64,000 nucleotides of DNA from Desulfovibrio sp. (GCA_030145055.1 JAQYWK010000003.1:186001-250000), one strand, 5' to 3'. Positions 8,572-17,554 are shown, counted from the first letter of the stretch. Translations and numbers: made by a program. The notes: generated by a model from the letters alone, not told the origin.

Positions 8572-8878
8572 ATACGCTCTAAAATTATATTTCCTTAATT
8601 CCATACATATTATAATGTTTGAATCATACGAAATTAATTTACAAGGCAAATCAGGCAAACACACTTTTAGTTTTTTTTAAGCCCGCAGAAACTCTGTTAA
8701 AGGCGCTTAATAGATACTAAAATATTAACGGTTTCTGGCATCCCCTTATGGATTTTTAGTTGGCTAAGGAAAGGGTTCAGATTCATCTGAAATCTTCCCT
8801 GAGCCGGCTAGAAAATTCGGGCTGTTTCTGATTCCGTTTTTCCAAATTTATTTACAACCAAACTCATGAGGAGTTTAA
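8572..8878 (+). promoter_or_regulatory. pnp promoter region and structured leader
   Basis: No gene is visible here. From 8762 to 8805 a nested hairpin can be drawn: GGCT/AGCC outside, GGAA/TTCC in the middle, and a perfect 7-bp stem TTCAGAT/ATCTGAA at the tip with a 2-base gap. Polynucleotide phosphorylase mRNAs in enterics carry a leader hairpin cut by RNase III for autoregulation. A similar role is likely by analogy but not shown. A TATAAT at 8611-8616 lacks a good -35 box. The pnp ribosome site (GAGGAG) is at 8867-8872. Confidence 0.5.
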
Positions 8879-11083
8879 ATGTTAGTACCTTTTGAAAAAA
8901 CCTCAGTAATGGGCCAAGTAGGCGCATTAGACATCAAGATCGAAACAGGCCGTATGGCGAACCAGACCAACGGTACTGTTCTTATTCAGTCCGGTGGAAC
9001 AGTTGTTCTTGTCACTGCTGTAAGCATGACAACCAGCGAGCCTAGAGACTTTTTCCCTCTTACTTGTAACTATCAAGAAAGAACTTACGCAGCAGGCCGT
9101 ATTCCCGGTGGTTACTTCCGCCGCGAAGTAGGTCGTCCTTCTGACCGTGAAACTCTTGTTTCCCGTCTTATGGATCGCCCTATCCGCCCAATGTTCCCTA
9201 AATCTTTCACCGACGAAGTACAGGTTATCGCAACCGTCCTTTCCGCTGATAAAGATACCAACCCTGATGTCCTGGCTATGACCGGAGCTTCCGCGGCACT
9301 ACATCTCTCCGACATGCCTTTCAACGGCCCAATCGCCGCTGCAAGAATCGGAATGGTAAATAACGAATTCGTTCTCTACCCTACATATAAAGGTATCACT
9401 GACGGCAGCGATCTTAACCTCGTATTTGCAGCAACTCGCGACGCTGTAATCATGGTTGAAGGTAGCGCGCAGTTCCTTTCTGAAAACACAATCGCTGAAG
9501 CGCTTGAATGGGGACATGAGCAGCTTGCTCCAATGTTCGACCTTCAGGACGCTCTCAGAGAAAAAGTCGGTAGACCAAAAAGAGTAATTGCTGATGTTGT
9601 AAAGGACGAAGAAGTTATCACTCTCGTTACTGACAACTTTGCTGCTGACCTTGATGCGGCTTTGACAATTCCAGAAAAAATGACTCGTAGAGCTGCAAAA
9701 TCTGAAGTTAAAAAGAGCGCAGTTGCATTCATCACCGAGAAATTCCCTGAAGAGCCAAAAAGAGCTAAAGCTGTAAGCGAAGCTATGGGCGCACTAGAGA
9801 AGAAAATCGTACGTGGACGCATCGTTGAGAAAGGTATTCGCATTGATGGTCGTGATTTGACCACAGTTCGTGACCTAGCCATGGAAGTCGGCACATTGCC
9901 AATGACACATGGTTCCGGCTTGTTCCGCAGAGGTGAAACTTCAGCTCTAGCAATTTGTACTCTCGGTAGCTCTCGCGACGAACAGAGATTTGAAACTTTG
10001 ATCGGTGACGATACTAAACGTTTCATGCTCCATTACAACTTCCCTCCATATTGTGTTGGTGAAGCTAGATTCCTTCGTGCTCCATCACGCCGCGAAATCG
10101 GACATGGTATGCTTGCTGAGCGCGCACTGACTCCAGTTCTTCCTTCAGCAGAAGATTTCCCGTTCACCATCCGTGTAGTTTCCGAAATCATGGATTCTAA
10201 CGGTTCATCTTCAATGGCTTCTGTTTGTGGTACTACTATGGCTCTTATGGACGCTGGTGTGCCAATCACAGCTCCTGTTGCTGGTATCGCAATGGGACTT
10301 TGTCAGGAAGGCGACGAATTCTACGTATTGACTGACATCCTCGGCGACGAAGATGCACTCGGCGATATGGACTTCAAGGTTGCTGGTAGTGAAGAAGGTA
10401 TCACAGCAATTCAGATGGATATCAAAATCAGCGGAATCCCTGCTGAAGTTCTTCGCAAAGCACTCGCACAGGCGAAAGAAGCTAGAATGCTTATCCTGAA
10501 TGACATGAAAGAAATCATTGCTGAGCCAAGAAAACAGCTTTCTGTTAATGCTCCTCAGATGCAGGTTGTTAACATCAACCCTGAGAAGATCAGAGACCTG
10601 ATTGGACCTGGCGGTAAAAATATTAAAGCGATCACTGCTGAAACTTCTGCGGACATCGACATCGAAGATTCCGGTAAAGTTTCCATTTTCGCTCCTACAC
10701 TCGAGTCTCTTACTAAGACTGTACAGATGGTTGAATACTACGACCAAACGGCAGAACTCGGTAAGAACTACGTAGGAACAGTTAAAAAGATCCTCGAAAT
10801 TGGTGCAATCGTTGAGATTCTACCTGGCCTCGAAGGACTTCTACACGTTTCCCAGATTGACGTTGAGCGCATTGAAAACGTAACAGACGTTATTCAGCTC
10901 GGTCAGGAAGTAACTGTTAAGGTTGTTGAAGTTCAGCCTAACGGACGCATCAGACTTTCCCGTAAAGCATGGCTCATGGAACAGGCTGGACAGGAAGTTG
11001 ACCTCGACAGATTCAAAATGCCTAGCGGCGGACGCCCTCCAAGAGGCGGACCTCGTGACGGTGGTCGCGGCGGACGCAGATAA
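8879..11083 (+). CDS. pnp: Polynucleotide phosphorylase
   Basis: PNPase is the phosphorolytic 3'-to-5' exoribonuclease of RNA turnover, a trimer often associated with RNase E. The 734 residues hold two RNase PH domains joined by an alpha-helical linker (GRDLTTVRDLAMEVG opens the second). A KH domain (LIGPGGKNIKAI, about 573-584) and an S1 domain (GTVKKILEIGAIVEILPGLEG) follow. The protein ends in an Arg/Gly-rich tail after residue 715, a likely RNA contact. It lies next to rpsO, as in many bacteria, but is separated by a terminator and has its own leader. Confidence 0.97.
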   Translation: MLVPFEKTSVMGQVGALDIKIETGRMANQTNGTVLIQSGGTVVLVTAVSMTTSEPRDFFPLTCNYQERTYAAGRIPGGYFRREVGRPSDRETLVSRLMDRPIRPMFPKSFTDEVQVIATVLSADKDTNPDVLAMTGASAALHLSDMPFNGPIAAARIGMVNNEFVLYPTYKGITDGSDLNLVFAATRDAVIMVEGSAQFLSENTIAEALEWGHEQLAPMFDLQDALREKVGRPKRVIADVVKDEEVITLVTDNFAADLDAALTIPEKMTRRAAKSEVKKSAVAFITEKFPEEPKRAKAVSEAMGALEKKIVRGRIVEKGIRIDGRDLTTVRDLAMEVGTLPMTHGSGLFRRGETSALAICTLGSSRDEQRFETLIGDDTKRFMLHYNFPPYCVGEARFLRAPSRREIGHGMLAERALTPVLPSAEDFPFTIRVVSEIMDSNGSSSMASVCGTTMALMDAGVPITAPVAGIAMGLCQEGDEFYVLTDILGDEDALGDMDFKVAGSEEGITAIQMDIKISGIPAEVLRKALAQAKEARMLILNDMKEIIAEPRKQLSVNAPQMQVVNINPEKIRDLIGPGGKNIKAITAETSADIDIEDSGKVSIFAPTLESLTKTVQMVEYYDQTAELGKNYVGTVKKILEIGAIVEILPGLEGLLHVSQIDVERIENVTDVIQLGQEVTVKVVEVQPNGRIRLSRKAWLMEQAGQEVDLDRFKMPSGGRPPRGGPRDGGRGGRR

Positions 11084-11106
11084 GCTTAATTACTTATAGA
11101 TAATTT

Positions 11107-11146
11107 AAAAGGCTCTGAAACTAAAAAGGTTTCAGAGCCTTTTTTT
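11107..11146 (+). terminator. Terminator after pnp
   Basis: A 15-bp perfect stem (11107-11121 with 11129-11143) around a 7-base A-rich loop, core GGCTCTGAAAC, ends in a T run. Confidence 0.93.
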
Positions 11147-11175
11147 AGCCAAAAAGTATTGGGAGTCTTGAACCT

Positions 11176-11346
11176 TTAATTATCCTTAACTTCCTGCTTA
11201 CCTTCCTCATATCCCTGCTTGAAGTCATCTGGAGCCTGTTTCACTGTTTCGGTCGCCTTGCCGGTTTCTTTGCCCATCCATGAGCACGCAGGGATCACAG
11301 AAAACATAAACATTGCCAGCATAATCATACAAATTGTTTTTTTCAT
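11176..11346 (-). CDS. Small lipoprotein, 56 residues
   Basis: On the minus strand a strong ribosome site (AAAGGAGCG) precedes an ATG at 11346 and a 56-residue frame ends at 11176. The product starts MKKTICMIMLAMFMF, a typical lysine-led hydrophobic signal peptide. An IPAC lipobox follows, with the acylated Cys at residue 21. The mature part is 36 residues, charged (KETGKATETVKQAPDDFKQG) and probably helical. It should be exported and lipid-anchored. No family is recognised; it resembles short entericidin-like or Lpp-like lipoproteins only in layout. It is easily missed because of its size. Confidence 0.72.
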   Translation of the reverse strand: MKKTICMIMLAMFMFSVIPACSWMGKETGKATETVKQAPDDFKQGYEEGKQEVKDN

Positions 11347-11612
11347 GAATCGCTCCTTTAATTATTCAATTTAAAACAAAGCTATCTAATTTAAATATTG
11401 ATTCATAATTACATAAAACTATATTTTCATGAAATATTATTTTCAACAATATCCAGTTGAACAGTCCTTCAAAATTTTGATCAAAAGGCTCTCCCATGAC
11501 AGCTATAATACACTAGAATCCTTAATTGAACTACCATTGACAACTCTTACTTAACGCTGTTAGCGATGATTAAGAAAATTATAAATCAACCTAAGCTTGC
11601 CTGAGAGTTCAA
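11347..11612. other. AT-rich intergenic region
   Basis: Divergent spacer between the small lipoprotein gene and the hydrolase gene. It must hold both promoters, but no clear -35/-10 pair stands out and I see no further gene. Confidence 0.35.
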
Positions 11613-12542
11613 TTGCAAAATATAATTCCGCAATCCTTGAGTAATAGTAAACCATCACGCAATTTACAAATAATCTTGATATTATTTTTAACCATCTTCC
11701 TGCTTCATGGAAGTTCAGAACAAACTGAAGCTTCCGATAATCTTCCGAAAACGACAACTTCAAAAGATGGTTCAATAATTTCTTATGAGACATACGGAGA
11801 AGGCGATCAAACGCTAATTTTTGTGCATGGCTGGTGCTGTGACAGCAGATACTGGCGAGAGCAGATTTCTTTTTTTTCAAAGAAATATAAGATGGTGCTT
11901 GTTGACTTAGCAGGACACGGACACTCATCTTCAGAGCGTAAAAATTACACAATGAAATCATTCGGGGAAGATATTAAGGCTGTAATAGACGCCACAAATA
12001 GCGATAAAGTCATCCTTATAGGGCATTCAATGGGGGGGCCAGTAATAGCAGAGACAGCGCGATTAGTTCCAGATAAAATCATTGCTTTAGTTGGGATTGA
12101 TACCCTTGAAAACATTGAATATCCAATGACCGACAAAATTAAAGGCCAAATACTTGGCCCCCTTGAAAAGAACTTTCGTAATGGCTGCAGCAATATAGTG
12201 AATGGAATGTTTTCAAATTCAACAGACCAGTCAATTCGTAACTGGGTAGTTTCTGATATGTCAGCGGCGCCACATGCTGTAGCACTGAGTGCCAATAATG
12301 CATACTTTGATCAGTATATAACTGGAGAATCTGCAAAGATTTTTGAAGAAATTAAACTACCCATATATTGTGTAAATGGCGAAATATGGCCAATCAACTA
12401 CGAAGCAAATCGCAGGCATATGCAATCATTTGACGCAACAGTATTGAAAGGAGCTGGGCACTTCCTGATGTTAGCTAGGCCCAATGATTTTAATGAAGCT
12501 CTAGATAAGACCATCATTAAAATATTGAAAAAACATAAATAA
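11613..12542 (+). CDS. Alpha/beta hydrolase with N-terminal export or anchor segment
   Basis: A 309-residue protein. Residues 17-38 (LQIILILFLTIFLLHGSSEQ) form a hydrophobic signal peptide or membrane anchor, so the enzyme probably works in the periplasm or on the membrane. The hydrolase fold follows: the oxyanion motif FVHGW near 69-73, DLAGHGHS, the nucleophile elbow IGHSMGG (Ser near 139) and the C-terminal GAGHF with the catalytic His. The substrate is unknown. The start is a TTG at 11613 with a weak ribosome site and could be wrong by some codons. It is AT-rich relative to its neighbours and flanked by long spacers, so it stands alone. Confidence 0.8.
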   Translation: MQNIIPQSLSNSKPSRNLQIILILFLTIFLLHGSSEQTEASDNLPKTTTSKDGSIISYETYGEGDQTLIFVHGWCCDSRYWREQISFFSKKYKMVLVDLAGHGHSSSERKNYTMKSFGEDIKAVIDATNSDKVILIGHSMGGPVIAETARLVPDKIIALVGIDTLENIEYPMTDKIKGQILGPLEKNFRNGCSNIVNGMFSNSTDQSIRNWVVSDMSAAPHAVALSANNAYFDQYITGESAKIFEEIKLPIYCVNGEIWPINYEANRRHMQSFDATVLKGAGHFLMLARPNDFNEALDKTIIKILKKHK

Positions 12543-12612
12543 AGACAAGCCACTCACTCTAGTGACATTGGCCACAATCTAAATTTTAATTACATATATC
12601 ATATTTTGCACA

Positions 12613-13902
12613 TTATAACCTTTCATCAATAACGCGCTTAGTCTTAGCAAAACTTCTCGGTAACAAACCGGGCTTAAGTATTTCTACATTTGCCCTGACG
12701 AGAATTAGTTTACGGATTTTATCACAAATGGCTTTTGCAAGGTTTGCATCGTTATCAGCCGATACACCAGGCTTGCGCTCAACATTGACAGTCATGTGAT
12801 CAAGTCCCTGGCGGCGTTCAAGTAAAATTTGATACTCAGAACTTGCTTCAGGGAAAGCTTCAAGCACCGACCCAATCTGACCGGGATATATATTTACAGC
12901 CCTGAAGATAAACATATCATCACTGCGGCCTGAAATCATGTCATGACGAGGCATAGAACAGCCACACGCACACTCTCCCGGAATAATGCGGGTCAAGTCA
13001 CGGGTACGGTAACGTACGAGCGGAGAGGCCTCCTTACTAAGTGTAGTAACGACAAGCTCCCCAATTTCACCGTCCGCAACAGGCTCAAGAGTTACGGGGT
13101 CGATGATTTCGGCGATATATTGATCACCCCAGTAATGAATACCGTCCTGAGCCTGGCACTCAATCCCTGCCCCCGGGCCATATAATTCAGTCATGCCTGA
13201 TATATCATGACTTGATTCTAAACCGAGAGAGTCTTCAAACTGTTTACGCATTTTCGGAGTATGCGCCTCGCCACCGAAGATGCAGCGCTTGAGCTTAAGC
13301 TTATCAGTCAATCCGGCTTTGCTAGCCTCTTCACCTAGTAACAGCGCCATTGAAGCCGTTGAACAAAGACATGTAGCCTCAAGATCAACTAAAATCTGCA
13401 ACTGAATTTCGAGCATCCCCGGGCCGACAGGTAACGTCATTGCGCCAAAATGTTCTGAGCCGAGCTGAAATCCTGCTCCCGCAGTCCATAGCCCATAGCC
13501 CACACAAACTTGCACTCTATCAAGAGTTGTAAGTCCGGCAAGCTCGTAACATCGGGCAAACATATTCTTCCACGTGTCGATATCCCGCTGAGTATATGAT
13601 AAAATTTTGCGTTTGCCAGTTGTTCCACTTGAGCCATGAATTCTGACGACATCCTCTTCCGGAACAGAAAGAAGCGGAAGCGGATAACCTTCTTTGAGAT
13701 CATTCGCAGTAGTGAACGGGAGTTTTCTGATATCATCCAGTGTTTTTATATCACCAGGTTCAATGGAATTGCCTTTGAACTGAGCTGCATAAAAAGGACT
13801 GTTCTGCGCAGTGTGAGATACCGTCCACTTGAGACCTTCAAGTTGCTTTTCCGCCAATTCGTCTGGCCCAAGCTCTGGAATAAATCTATATTTGCCGCTC
13901 AT
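12613..13902 (-). CDS. PaaK-like phenylacetate-CoA ligase family protein
   Basis: AMP-forming acyl-CoA synthetase of the PaaK group, 429 residues, the normal length. It has the Ser/Gly/Thr-rich loop GSSGTTGKRKILSYT, the ISGMTELYGPG motif, a Cys pair in CACGC before RTRDLTR, and the C-terminal PaaK domain ending PRSFAKTKRV. Desulfovibrio relatives carry several such genes, often for indolepyruvate-derived aryl acids. The true substrate cannot be read here. I chose the ATG at 13902, preceded by AAGGAGATAG; the longer frame to 13950 has no support. The gene converges with the hydrolase gene with no clear terminator between them. Confidence 0.88.
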   Translation of the reverse strand: MSGKYRFIPELGPDELAEKQLEGLKWTVSHTAQNSPFYAAQFKGNSIEPGDIKTLDDIRKLPFTTANDLKEGYPLPLLSVPEEDVVRIHGSSGTTGKRKILSYTQRDIDTWKNMFARCYELAGLTTLDRVQVCVGYGLWTAGAGFQLGSEHFGAMTLPVGPGMLEIQLQILVDLEATCLCSTASMALLLGEEASKAGLTDKLKLKRCIFGGEAHTPKMRKQFEDSLGLESSHDISGMTELYGPGAGIECQAQDGIHYWGDQYIAEIIDPVTLEPVADGEIGELVVTTLSKEASPLVRYRTRDLTRIIPGECACGCSMPRHDMISGRSDDMFIFRAVNIYPGQIGSVLEAFPEASSEYQILLERRQGLDHMTVNVERKPGVSADNDANLAKAICDKIRKLILVRANVEILKPGLLPRSFAKTKRVIDERL

Positions 13903-14044
13903 TTCTATCTCCTTGAGAACTTGTTCTATCCTGATAACTATCGTATTCACGCCCGAGTGACTTTGTTAAACTAATTTTTTTTACAGGAAAACCCGAAATA
14001 TTCGCGGCAACCTGATTAACGAGCTATTATCCCCGGTTAATCTT

Positions 14045-14836
14045 ATGAATCTATATCCCTCAGCCATTTCAAACGCAATGTTATGCAGTGCCGTTTTAAT
14101 AGGTGCAGTGCTAGGCAGTTTCTACGCCTGCGCTGTCTACCGCTACATTGCAGGCCAAACGTTAATAAATCCACCTCGCTCAATGTGCCCTGACTGCGGA
14201 CACCAAATCAAGTGGTATGAAAATATCCCTCTGCTGAGTTATATCTTTCTCAGAGGAAAATGCTCAGCCTGCGAAGTTACCATCAGTCCGATGTACCCTG
14301 TCATCGAATGCGCTTCCATCCTTTGGGCAGTACTACTAATGTTTGCATATGGCCCATCAGGTCTATGGATAATGTATATGTTCTTTGGCGGGTTGATGAT
14401 CATAGCATCTTTTATTGATCTAAAAACCTTCATCCTGCCAGATATAATTACCATTCCCGGATCAATACTGGCTATACCCTGTTCTGCCCTGCTCACAAAT
14501 CTGGGTTGGGAAGGAGCTATTCTGGGCGCAGGAATCGGCGGTGGTTTATTCTGGTCGCTTAGACTGCTTTATCGAGGACTGAAAGGAGTAGAAGGACTGG
14601 GCCTTGGCGACGTAAAAATTATGTTTATGATCGGCGCATTGGCAGGACCGCAAAACCTGCCACTCGTGATCACCGTTTCCGCATTTACCGGACTTTTCTC
14701 GGCGCTTATTATGATGATGGTAGACAAAAAACGTGAATATGGAAGCATGATCCCCTTCGGACCGTTTTTAGCTCTAGGATCAATGCTCAGCACCCTTTAT
14801 GCGGAGCCATTCTGGATTTGGTATCTGCAAGGATAA
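14045..14836 (+). CDS. pilD: Prepilin peptidase (leader peptidase / N-methyltransferase)
   Basis: Inner-membrane aspartyl protease that cleaves and N-methylates type IV pilin-like precursors for pili or type II secretion. The 263-residue protein has an N-terminal membrane segment and the cytoplasmic zinc-binding pair CPDC (about 48-51) and CSAC (about 73-76), which marks the bifunctional form. About seven further hydrophobic segments follow. The two catalytic Asp sites are present: FIDLKTFILPD and GLGLGDVK (about 184-191). No pilus genes are adjacent, so the substrates lie elsewhere. Confidence 0.93.
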   Translation: MNLYPSAISNAMLCSAVLIGAVLGSFYACAVYRYIAGQTLINPPRSMCPDCGHQIKWYENIPLLSYIFLRGKCSACEVTISPMYPVIECASILWAVLLMFAYGPSGLWIMYMFFGGLMIIASFIDLKTFILPDIITIPGSILAIPCSALLTNLGWEGAILGAGIGGGLFWSLRLLYRGLKGVEGLGLGDVKIMFMIGALAGPQNLPLVITVSAFTGLFSALIMMMVDKKREYGSMIPFGPFLALGSMLSTLYAEPFWIWYLQG

Positions 14837-14979
14837 AATAAGCCTAAAAAACAAAAAAGATTAAGCCCAACCTGAAACAACGCGGTCGGATTTAATCTTC
14901 ATATAAATTTAACCAAAAGATGAACATAAATTTTGACAAGCAAAAATATCAGCTACCGAATTTAAGATTTTGAAAGAGG

Positions 14980-15009
14980 AAAGGGGAAGTCTTTGCGGAC
15001 TTCCCCTTT
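14980..15009. terminator. Hairpin between pilD and the small helical gene
   Basis: AAGGGGAAGTC (14981-14991) pairs perfectly with GACTTCCCCTT (14998-15008). The T runs are short on both strands. It is closest to the end of the minus-strand gene at 15024, which it probably terminates, and could act in both directions. Confidence 0.65.
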
Positions 15010-15023
15010 TCAAATCGAAATAA

Positions 15024-15284
15024 TTAAATTCCGAAGGGACCAAACTTCTTAACGTATTCCTGAAGTTCTTCCCAAAGGTGCTCGGAAAATTTGTCGTATT
15101 TTTCAGCAGCAGTGTCGTAGCTTTCTAGCTTTTTAACAACGTTTGCAGCTTTGTCGTATACTGTTTTAAATTCAGCTTCATCCATGCCTGTCATATCCAT
15201 AGCTTCTTCTTTAGAAAGATTGCCAGTATGGACAAAGACTCCGGACATAACGCCCATCATCTTTTTTACATTCTTCTTAGCCAT
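15024..15284 (-). CDS. Small helical protein of unknown function, 86 residues
   Basis: The 86-residue product is predicted to be mostly alpha-helical and cytoplasmic. It has a lysine/methionine-rich start (MAKKNVKKMMGVMSG), then MDMTGMDEAEFKTVYDKA and two amphipathic helices ending VKKFGPFGI. It has no signal peptide, cysteines or membrane span. The ATG at 15284 follows AAGGGG at good spacing; a GTG one codon earlier is less likely. I do not recognise a family. It stands alone with its own terminator-like hairpin, so it is probably a monocistronic, well-expressed gene. Confidence 0.7.
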   Translation of the reverse strand: MAKKNVKKMMGVMSGVFVHTGNLSKEEAMDMTGMDEAEFKTVYDKAANVVKKLESYDTAAEKYDKFSEHLWEELQEYVKKFGPFGI

Positions 15285-15495
15285 CACATACCCCTTAAAA
15301 ATAAAGTTAAATTAATCCTTGTTATTCGGAATGCAATTAACATCATTTCCCCCATTATTGCAAGCAATTCAACGCCCAACATCTATCAAAACAAAGTTTT
15401 AGAACCATACATAACTGTCGCAGCATAAGTCATCATTGCCTTTTTCGTACGGCGAACGTATTATCTTTTTTTAAACTTATTAAATAAATACACAT

Positions 15496-16623
15496 ATGAA
15501 TAAAATAAACAATAGCATTTGGATTAACGCAGGCGAAGCTTCAGGCGATATGCATGGAGCAAAACTGGCAGCCAGACTGATGAAGTCAGACCCTGACCTG
15601 AAGGTTCTCGGTATGGGCGGCTCGGACATGGAAAAAATAGGATGCGATATCCGTTACCCCATGGAACTTATTTCTCTAGTAGGGTTTACAGAAGTTTTCC
15701 CTAAACTACCACGGTTATTAAAACTTTTTGGCCAAATAGGAGATATTCTGAAAGCAGAACGTCCTAAAGCGGTCATTTTAATAGACTGCCCAGACTTTAA
15801 CTTCAGAATAGCCAAAATTGCGCATAAACTTGGCATCCCTGTATACTATTACATCACGCCGCAAATATGGGCATGGCGACAAGGGCGTGCAAAATTTCTA
15901 CAAAAATATGTACGTAAAATTTTATGTATTCTTCCCTTTGAACAACAATTCTTCAAGGATCGCGGTGTAGATGCGCAGTATGTCGGGCACCCGCTATTAG
16001 ATATTCTTCCACTCACAGAACTTGATGCAATCGAACCAGATCCGCACTTGGTTGGCATCCTCCCAGGTAGCAGAAGTAAGGAAATATCCACACTTCTTCC
16101 TGAATTCGCAAAAACTGCCGAAAGACTTCTCGCAGAATTCCCGTACTTAAAATTCGCAATCGCACGCGCTCCGGGTGTTACTGAGAAAAAACTCCGCAGC
16201 TTCTGGCCCGCAAATATTCCAGTTACTATTAACCAACCTGAAAACCGCTACCGTTTAATGCGAAATTCAAGTGTAATTATGGCGGCATCCGGCACGGCCA
16301 CTCTCGAGTGCGCCCTCATCGGCACACCAACCCTTGTGGCATATAAAATGTCCGCATTTTCCGCATTTCTTGCCCGCAGGATTATTTCTGTAAAGTATGT
16401 AAGCCTTGCAAATTTAATTTCCGACAAACCTATCCTACCGGAATGTTTACTCGAAGAAGCTACTTCTGAGCATTTTTACCCATTCATGAAAGAATGGATC
16501 GGGAACCCTTCCGCCGCTCTAGCTACCCGAAATGAACTAAAAGATCTTCGCAAAATGATAGGAGAACCTGGAGTTGCCGAAAGAGTCGCGGACATAATTG
16601 AAGATGATTTGAACTCAATTTAA
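15496..16623 (+). CDS. lpxB: Lipid-A-disaccharide synthase
   Basis: LpxB joins UDP-2,3-diacylglucosamine and lipid X to make the lipid A disaccharide on the inner face of the cytoplasmic membrane (GT19). Length 375 is normal. The N-terminal signature NAGEASGDMHGA, the segment LVGFTEVFP, YYITPQIWAWRQGR and the LPGSR donor loop are all present, followed by ASGTATLE near residue 258. The ribosome site before the ATG is weak. It is separate from other lpx genes and followed by a strong terminator, so it is likely monocistronic. Confidence 0.95.
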   Translation: MNKINNSIWINAGEASGDMHGAKLAARLMKSDPDLKVLGMGGSDMEKIGCDIRYPMELISLVGFTEVFPKLPRLLKLFGQIGDILKAERPKAVILIDCPDFNFRIAKIAHKLGIPVYYYITPQIWAWRQGRAKFLQKYVRKILCILPFEQQFFKDRGVDAQYVGHPLLDILPLTELDAIEPDPHLVGILPGSRSKEISTLLPEFAKTAERLLAEFPYLKFAIARAPGVTEKKLRSFWPANIPVTINQPENRYRLMRNSSVIMAASGTATLECALIGTPTLVAYKMSAFSAFLARRIISVKYVSLANLISDKPILPECLLEEATSEHFYPFMKEWIGNPSAALATRNELKDLRKMIGEPGVAERVADIIEDDLNSI

Positions 16624-16663
16624 GTTCGATTAAACTCGCTTTAAACCTTCACAAGACCCAAAA

Positions 16664-16694
16664 AAACCTCCGGACCCAATGTCCGGAGGTTTTT
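16664..16694 (+). terminator. Terminator after lpxB
   Basis: AAACCTCCGGAC (16664-16675) pairs perfectly with GTCCGGAGGTTT (16681-16692) around CCAAT and runs into five T. Confidence 0.93.
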
Positions 16695-17081
16695 CTGACT
16701 TTGAACAATACGAAACAGCCAACATGACTATTTCGCATTTCACAACTAATTTACAATTAAACCATTCGTAACCAGCCGAATTTAGATGACTAGTTACGTT
16801 ACATTCCTGCCGTATAAAAAACCTCCTGAAAGCATTACTCGCTAAAGTGGAAAGACACCTCAGCTGTCAGGATAGAGTGCACATCATCAAAAATTTTAAT
16901 CGATAATACCACTTACCTAGCTTCGAATAAAACCTAGAAAAAAAAAATTCAAGCAAAATTTCAATTACTTCTCTTTTTTATTTTAAAAAAGACTTTTTTT
17001 CCTACTATTTCAATAGAAAGGGAACATTTATCCCACCCCTAAAAGCCATAAGACACTGTAATTCGTCACTTTTACTATCAT
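16695..17081. other. Gene-free AT-rich spacer
   Basis: About 390 bases with no credible frame. An imperfect inverted repeat (CGTAACCAG near 16768, CTAGTTACG near 16790) is present, and A/T tracts are dense from 16930 to 17000. These would suit bending or enhancer binding upstream of the sigma-54-like site at 17082. Confidence 0.4.
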
Positions 17082-17097
17082 AGGAACAGAAGTTGCT
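17082..17097 (+). promoter_or_regulatory. Candidate sigma-54 promoter
   Basis: AGGAACAGAAGTTGCT matches the -24/-12 consensus TGGCAC-N5-TTGCW with GG at 17083-17084 and GC at 17095-17096, exactly ten bases between. Two outer positions differ. The predicted start near 17107 leaves a short leader with AGGAGG before the ATG at 17131. Confidence 0.5.
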
Positions 17098-17130
17098 TTC
17101 TCTAAGGGCATATAATCAGGAGGAATCAAA

Positions 17131-17424
17131 ATGGAAATCAGCTTTGCAAATGATCTAGTTAACGGTCACGCTAGGAATGAAAACATCAGTTCAGGAAAAG
17201 GCCATGCCACACCTGTTCAGACACGTGCGCAGACAATCGACACAGTTTCATCTAATATCAGATCCGGAATGAACAGTCAGGATGTAGATCCTGATCAACT
17301 CCTTGAAAAAACTGTTGAAGCTTCCGCACAAACAGGTGGCATAAACGAAGCACACGACTTCGACATGGCCAGAGTAATGAGACTTCTGTCTGATCCACTT
17401 CTTCAAGAAGATACTCCAGACTAA
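17131..17424 (+). CDS. Unrecognised small protein, possibly flagellum-related, 97 residues
   Basis: The 97-residue soluble product has no signal or membrane segment. The N-terminal half is polar and probably unstructured (HARNENISSGKGHATPVQ), followed by DTVSSNIRSGMNSQDVDPDQLLEKTVE and a helical end FDMARVMRLLSDP. The MEISFAND start and Ser/Asn-rich helix pattern are reminiscent of flagellar accessory proteins, but this is a weak resemblance only. It has an excellent ribosome site (AGGAGG), a sigma-54-like promoter and its own terminator, so it is a monocistronic regulated gene. In Desulfovibrio-type bacteria sigma-54 often controls flagellar and surface functions. Confidence 0.72.
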   Translation: MEISFANDLVNGHARNENISSGKGHATPVQTRAQTIDTVSSNIRSGMNSQDVDPDQLLEKTVEASAQTGGINEAHDFDMARVMRLLSDPLLQEDTPD

Positions 17425-17510
17425 ATTTCAAGCAGAACCATTCTTGCTTAAAATGTTTTTTCTTCTCGCATGCAATACGATTTTCATGCCGGATTATAGT
17501 TATTTTTTTT

Positions 17511-17554
17511 GGCAAATCCCCGTTTTTACACGATTCGGGGCTTTGCCTTTTTTT
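17511..17554 (+). terminator. Terminator after the 97-residue gene
   Basis: GGCAAATCCCCG (17511-17522) pairs with CGGGGCTTTGCC (17536-17547) with one mismatch, followed by seven T. Confidence 0.85.

Noticed and set aside
8495-8680. 61-codon frame spanning the rpsO terminator
   Set aside because: It starts inside rpsO and reads through the strong hairpin at 8540-8571; the product is not protein-like.
9544-10747. Antisense frames opposite pnp (160 and 178 codons)
   Set aside because: Mirror frames of a well conserved gene, without ribosome sites or recognisable domains.
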